Assembly (NCBI GenBank): GCA_049965795.1
Contig: JBMFVW010000005.1
Location: forward strand, 1 to 64,000
Source of the DNA: Acidulodesulfobacterium_A sp049965795
GTDB taxonomy: Bacteria > SZUA-79 > Acidulodesulfobacterales > Acidulodesulfobacteraceae
Direction: 5' to 3'
Length of the DNA: 64,000 nt
Below, piece after piece: positions 62,409 through 64,000 of the stretch. The notes beneath the pieces are model-generated. The model saw only the letters and a program-made list of their open reading frames with translations. It was not told the origin of the DNA and made no database searches. Numbering within the stretch: the first letter of the stretch is position 1; each line of letters begins with the position of its first letter. The position numbers and the translations under genes are program-made.

Positions 62409-63635
62409 ATGGCTCAATATACTTATAAAGCAAGAGATAAATACGGAAAGCTTTTAAAAGGCAATATAGAAGCCGCTTCTCCGATAGCGGCGGAACAGCA
62501 GATTGAAAAGCTGGGACTTATACCCATAAATATAGACGAAGCCCCTGCCGGTTTTTCTTTGGAAGGATTACTGCCGGATATATCGCTATTCGGCGGCATT
62601 TCAAAAAAAGACGTAATAGTTTTTTCAAGGCAGCTTGCGACGCTTTACCAGTCCGGCGTTCCTTTCAGCAAAAGCATAGACTCCCTTATGGAATTTTCGA
62701 GAAATAAAGCATTTAAGAATGTCCTTTCCGAGATAAAAAAAGACGTAGAAGGCGGGCAAACCCTTTCAAGCAGTCTTGCCAAACATCCAAAAGTTTTTTC
62801 GGAAATTTACGTAAATATGGTAGCGGTCGGCGAAACCACAGGACTTTTATACGATATCTTAATGCGTATGGCTACTATTCTTGAAAAACAGGAAACTTTG
62901 AAAGCCAAGGTTAAGAGCGCTACTTTTTATCCTAAAATCGTCATATCTGCTATTATTATCGCTATAGTTATTTTGGTAGGATTCGTAATACCCAAATTTG
63001 CAATGCTTTATAAAAGTTTTAACGTCCCTCTTCCTTTGGAAACCAGAATTTTAGTTGCAATATCGAACTATTTTACGGCTTACTGGTATATTTTTTTGAT
63101 ATCTGCAATAGTTTTAGTCTTCGGCGTCAGATTTTATCTTAATACTAATTCCGGACGGCTTTGGTGGGACCGCAATAAGCTTAAAATTCCGATATTCGGC
63201 GGTATTTTTTACAAATCTATGATGAGTCAGTTTACAAGAATTTTCGGTCTTTTATTTCAAAGCGGTATGCCCGTAAACAGAGCTTTCGAACTTATGCGCA
63301 ACGCCGTAAACAACAAATATTTTACGACTAAAATAGACGAGATACATGAAAATATTACAAAAGGGCAGTCAATAACCGACAGTTTTAAAAACTCTAAAAT
63401 ATTTTCGGGCATAGTTATCCAGATGGTAAGCGTAGGCGAAGAAACGGGACATATAGACGAAATGCTGTCTAAAGTTTCCGATTATTTAGACGAAGACCTC
63501 GACAGGCAGCTGAATACCTTGCAGGCAAGCATAGAGCCTATTCTTTTAACTATAATTTTCGGCATGGTTCTTTTTTTGGCACTTGCAATCTATCTGCCTA
63601 TAATAGACGTAATAAATTTTGCAAAGAAGGGGTAA
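62409..63635 (+). CDS. pilC: type IV pilus inner-membrane platform protein PilC
   Basis: Membrane platform on which PilB and PilT act. 408 residues with two related T2SSF domains (about 70-195 and 270-395) and three predicted transmembrane helices (near 175-197, 218-240 and 380-402). ISKKDVIVFSRQLATLYQSGVPF and VGEETGHIDEMLSKV are typical. GGGGG ends 4 bases before the ATG and lies in a palindrome (see 62267). Follows pilB with a 152-base spacer and no pilT between. Confidence 0.95.
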   Translation: MAQYTYKARDKYGKLLKGNIEAASPIAAEQQIEKLGLIPINIDEAPAGFSLEGLLPDISLFGGISKKDVIVFSRQLATLYQSGVPFSKSIDSLMEFSRNKAFKNVLSEIKKDVEGGQTLSSSLAKHPKVFSEIYVNMVAVGETTGLLYDILMRMATILEKQETLKAKVKSATFYPKIVISAIIIAIVILVGFVIPKFAMLYKSFNVPLPLETRILVAISNYFTAYWYIFLISAIVLVFGVRFYLNTNSGRLWWDRNKLKIPIFGGIFYKSMMSQFTRIFGLLFQSGMPVNRAFELMRNAVNNKYFTTKIDEIHENITKGQSITDSFKNSKIFSGIVIQMVSVGEETGHIDEMLSKVSDYLDEDLDRQLNTLQASIEPILLTIIFGMVLFLALAIYLPIIDVINFAKKG

Positions 63636-63644
63636 CGGGAAATA

Positions 63645-63662
63645 AAATCTGATGCCTTTTCC
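63645..63662. repeat. half element E (REP-like family)
   Basis: AAATCTGATGCCTTTTCC directly after pilC matches the right arm of element C (AATCTGACGCCTTTTCC) with one change. No partner arm is seen nearby, so it may be a truncated copy. Confidence 0.45.
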
Positions 63663-63697
63663 GCCGCCGCAAATTTGCAAAAGATAATGTAAAAAAT

Positions 63698-64000
63698 ATG
63701 GATATGAATCAAAAGATAAAACGACAAATTAAGCTTTTTGAGCTTTTAAACGACGACAGGGGTATTTCCATAATACTTGCTATTATCATTATAATAGTCC
63801 TCGGTCTTGCCGGCTCTATATTTGCCTATCTAATTTCGAGCGGCGGCATTAATTCGCGTGCCGATTTATTAAGTGCCGAAGCCAAATATGCCGCAAAGTC
63901 TGGAGTAGAGTTGACGCTGTATGAGCTGGAACAAAATCCGCCGCCAACAATTTTTGCAAACAATCCGCCTTCCGGCGCAGGCTGTCCTGCAAGTCCTATT
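63698..64000 (+). CDS. PilX/MshP-like pilus assembly protein (3' end beyond window)
   Basis: A frame of 101 codons from the ATG at 63698, still open at the window edge. A basic/acidic leader (KLFELLNDDRG) precedes a hydrophobic helix (about 23-44, SIILAIIIIIVLGLAGSIFAYL), then SAEAKYAAKSGVELTLYELEQ, a pattern seen in PilX and MshP N-termini, where an AR/AK-SG-E motif follows the helix. A role in pilus assembly fits the pilB-pilC context. The symbol is left empty because the C-terminus is missing. Confidence 0.65.
   Translation, partial: MDMNQKIKRQIKLFELLNDDRGISIILAIIIIIVLGLAGSIFAYLISSGGINSRADLLSAEAKYAAKSGVELTLYELEQNPPPTIFANNPPSGAGCPASPI

Overview
The window is AT-rich, gene-dense DNA from a Gram-negative bacterium. 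LptD, and a periplasmic domain with a CXXCH haem motif, imply a double membrane and c-type cytochrome maturation. RpoC, EF-Tu and the ribosomal proteins look deltaproteobacterial to me, possibly one of the uncultured AT-rich acid-mine or sediment lineages, but that placement rests on memory of family sequences and not on a tree. A run of exactly 100 N at 53292-53391 shows that this is a scaffolded draft assembly, probably a metagenome bin. Nearly all genes are on the + strand; only the 4139-4480 gene and the Hsp20 gene are on the - strand. No gene-free stretch exceeds 300 bases. I found no rRNA, CRISPR array, insertion sequence, phage gene or defence system.

Layout. 1-4.5 kb: nitroreductase, dUTPase, a small basic ORF, a membrane haem-c sensor with GGDEF and EAL domains, and an orphan gene. 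4.7-6.9 kb: hemB and a sugar-nucleotide epimerase, with a phased 11-bp repeat before hemB and a nested palindromic element between the two. 6.85-40.1 kb: one continuous information-processing supercluster, tRNA-Thr-Tyr-Gly-Thr, tuf, rpmG, tRNA-Trp, secE-nusG-rplKAJL-rpoBC, rpsL-rpsG-fusA-tuf, then the S10, spc and alpha gene sets through rplQ. It carries 32 ribosomal protein genes but lacks rpmD (L30) at its usual place. The two tuf genes are identical within a 1245-bp repeat. 40.2-49.1 kb: a complete tryptophan pathway (trpEGDCFBA) running with little or no spacing into accD and folC. 49.1-53.3 kb: lptD and two dTDP-rhamnose genes. After the assembly gap come the end of a c-type cytochrome, a DUF502 membrane protein, rsmE, smc and ftsY, a converging Hsp20 gene, and type IV pilus genes (pilB, pilC and the start of a pilin-like protein cut by the window edge).

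How it fits together. The centre makes the translation and transcription machinery, including the Sec translocon and the SRP receptor FtsY that delivers membrane proteins. The trp-accD-folC-lptD-rfb run joins amino-acid, fatty-acid, folate and outer-membrane synthesis in closely spaced, often overlapping genes. Starts are often TTG or GTG in the ribosomal genes (seven TTG, two GTG), each behind a clear Shine-Dalgarno site.

Most worth a second look: a dispersed family of nested palindromes in intergenic DNA (5.8, 20.7, 53.7, 62.3 and 63.6 kb), one of which reaches the pilC ribosome-binding site; the haem-c GGDEF-EAL sensor, with a possible c-di-GMP-binding PilB as a downstream target; an unusual rplJ leader hairpin abutting its ribosome-binding site; and acidic N-terminal extensions on both RpoC and NusG. 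I see no clearly new multi-gene system; this is mostly conserved core genome.
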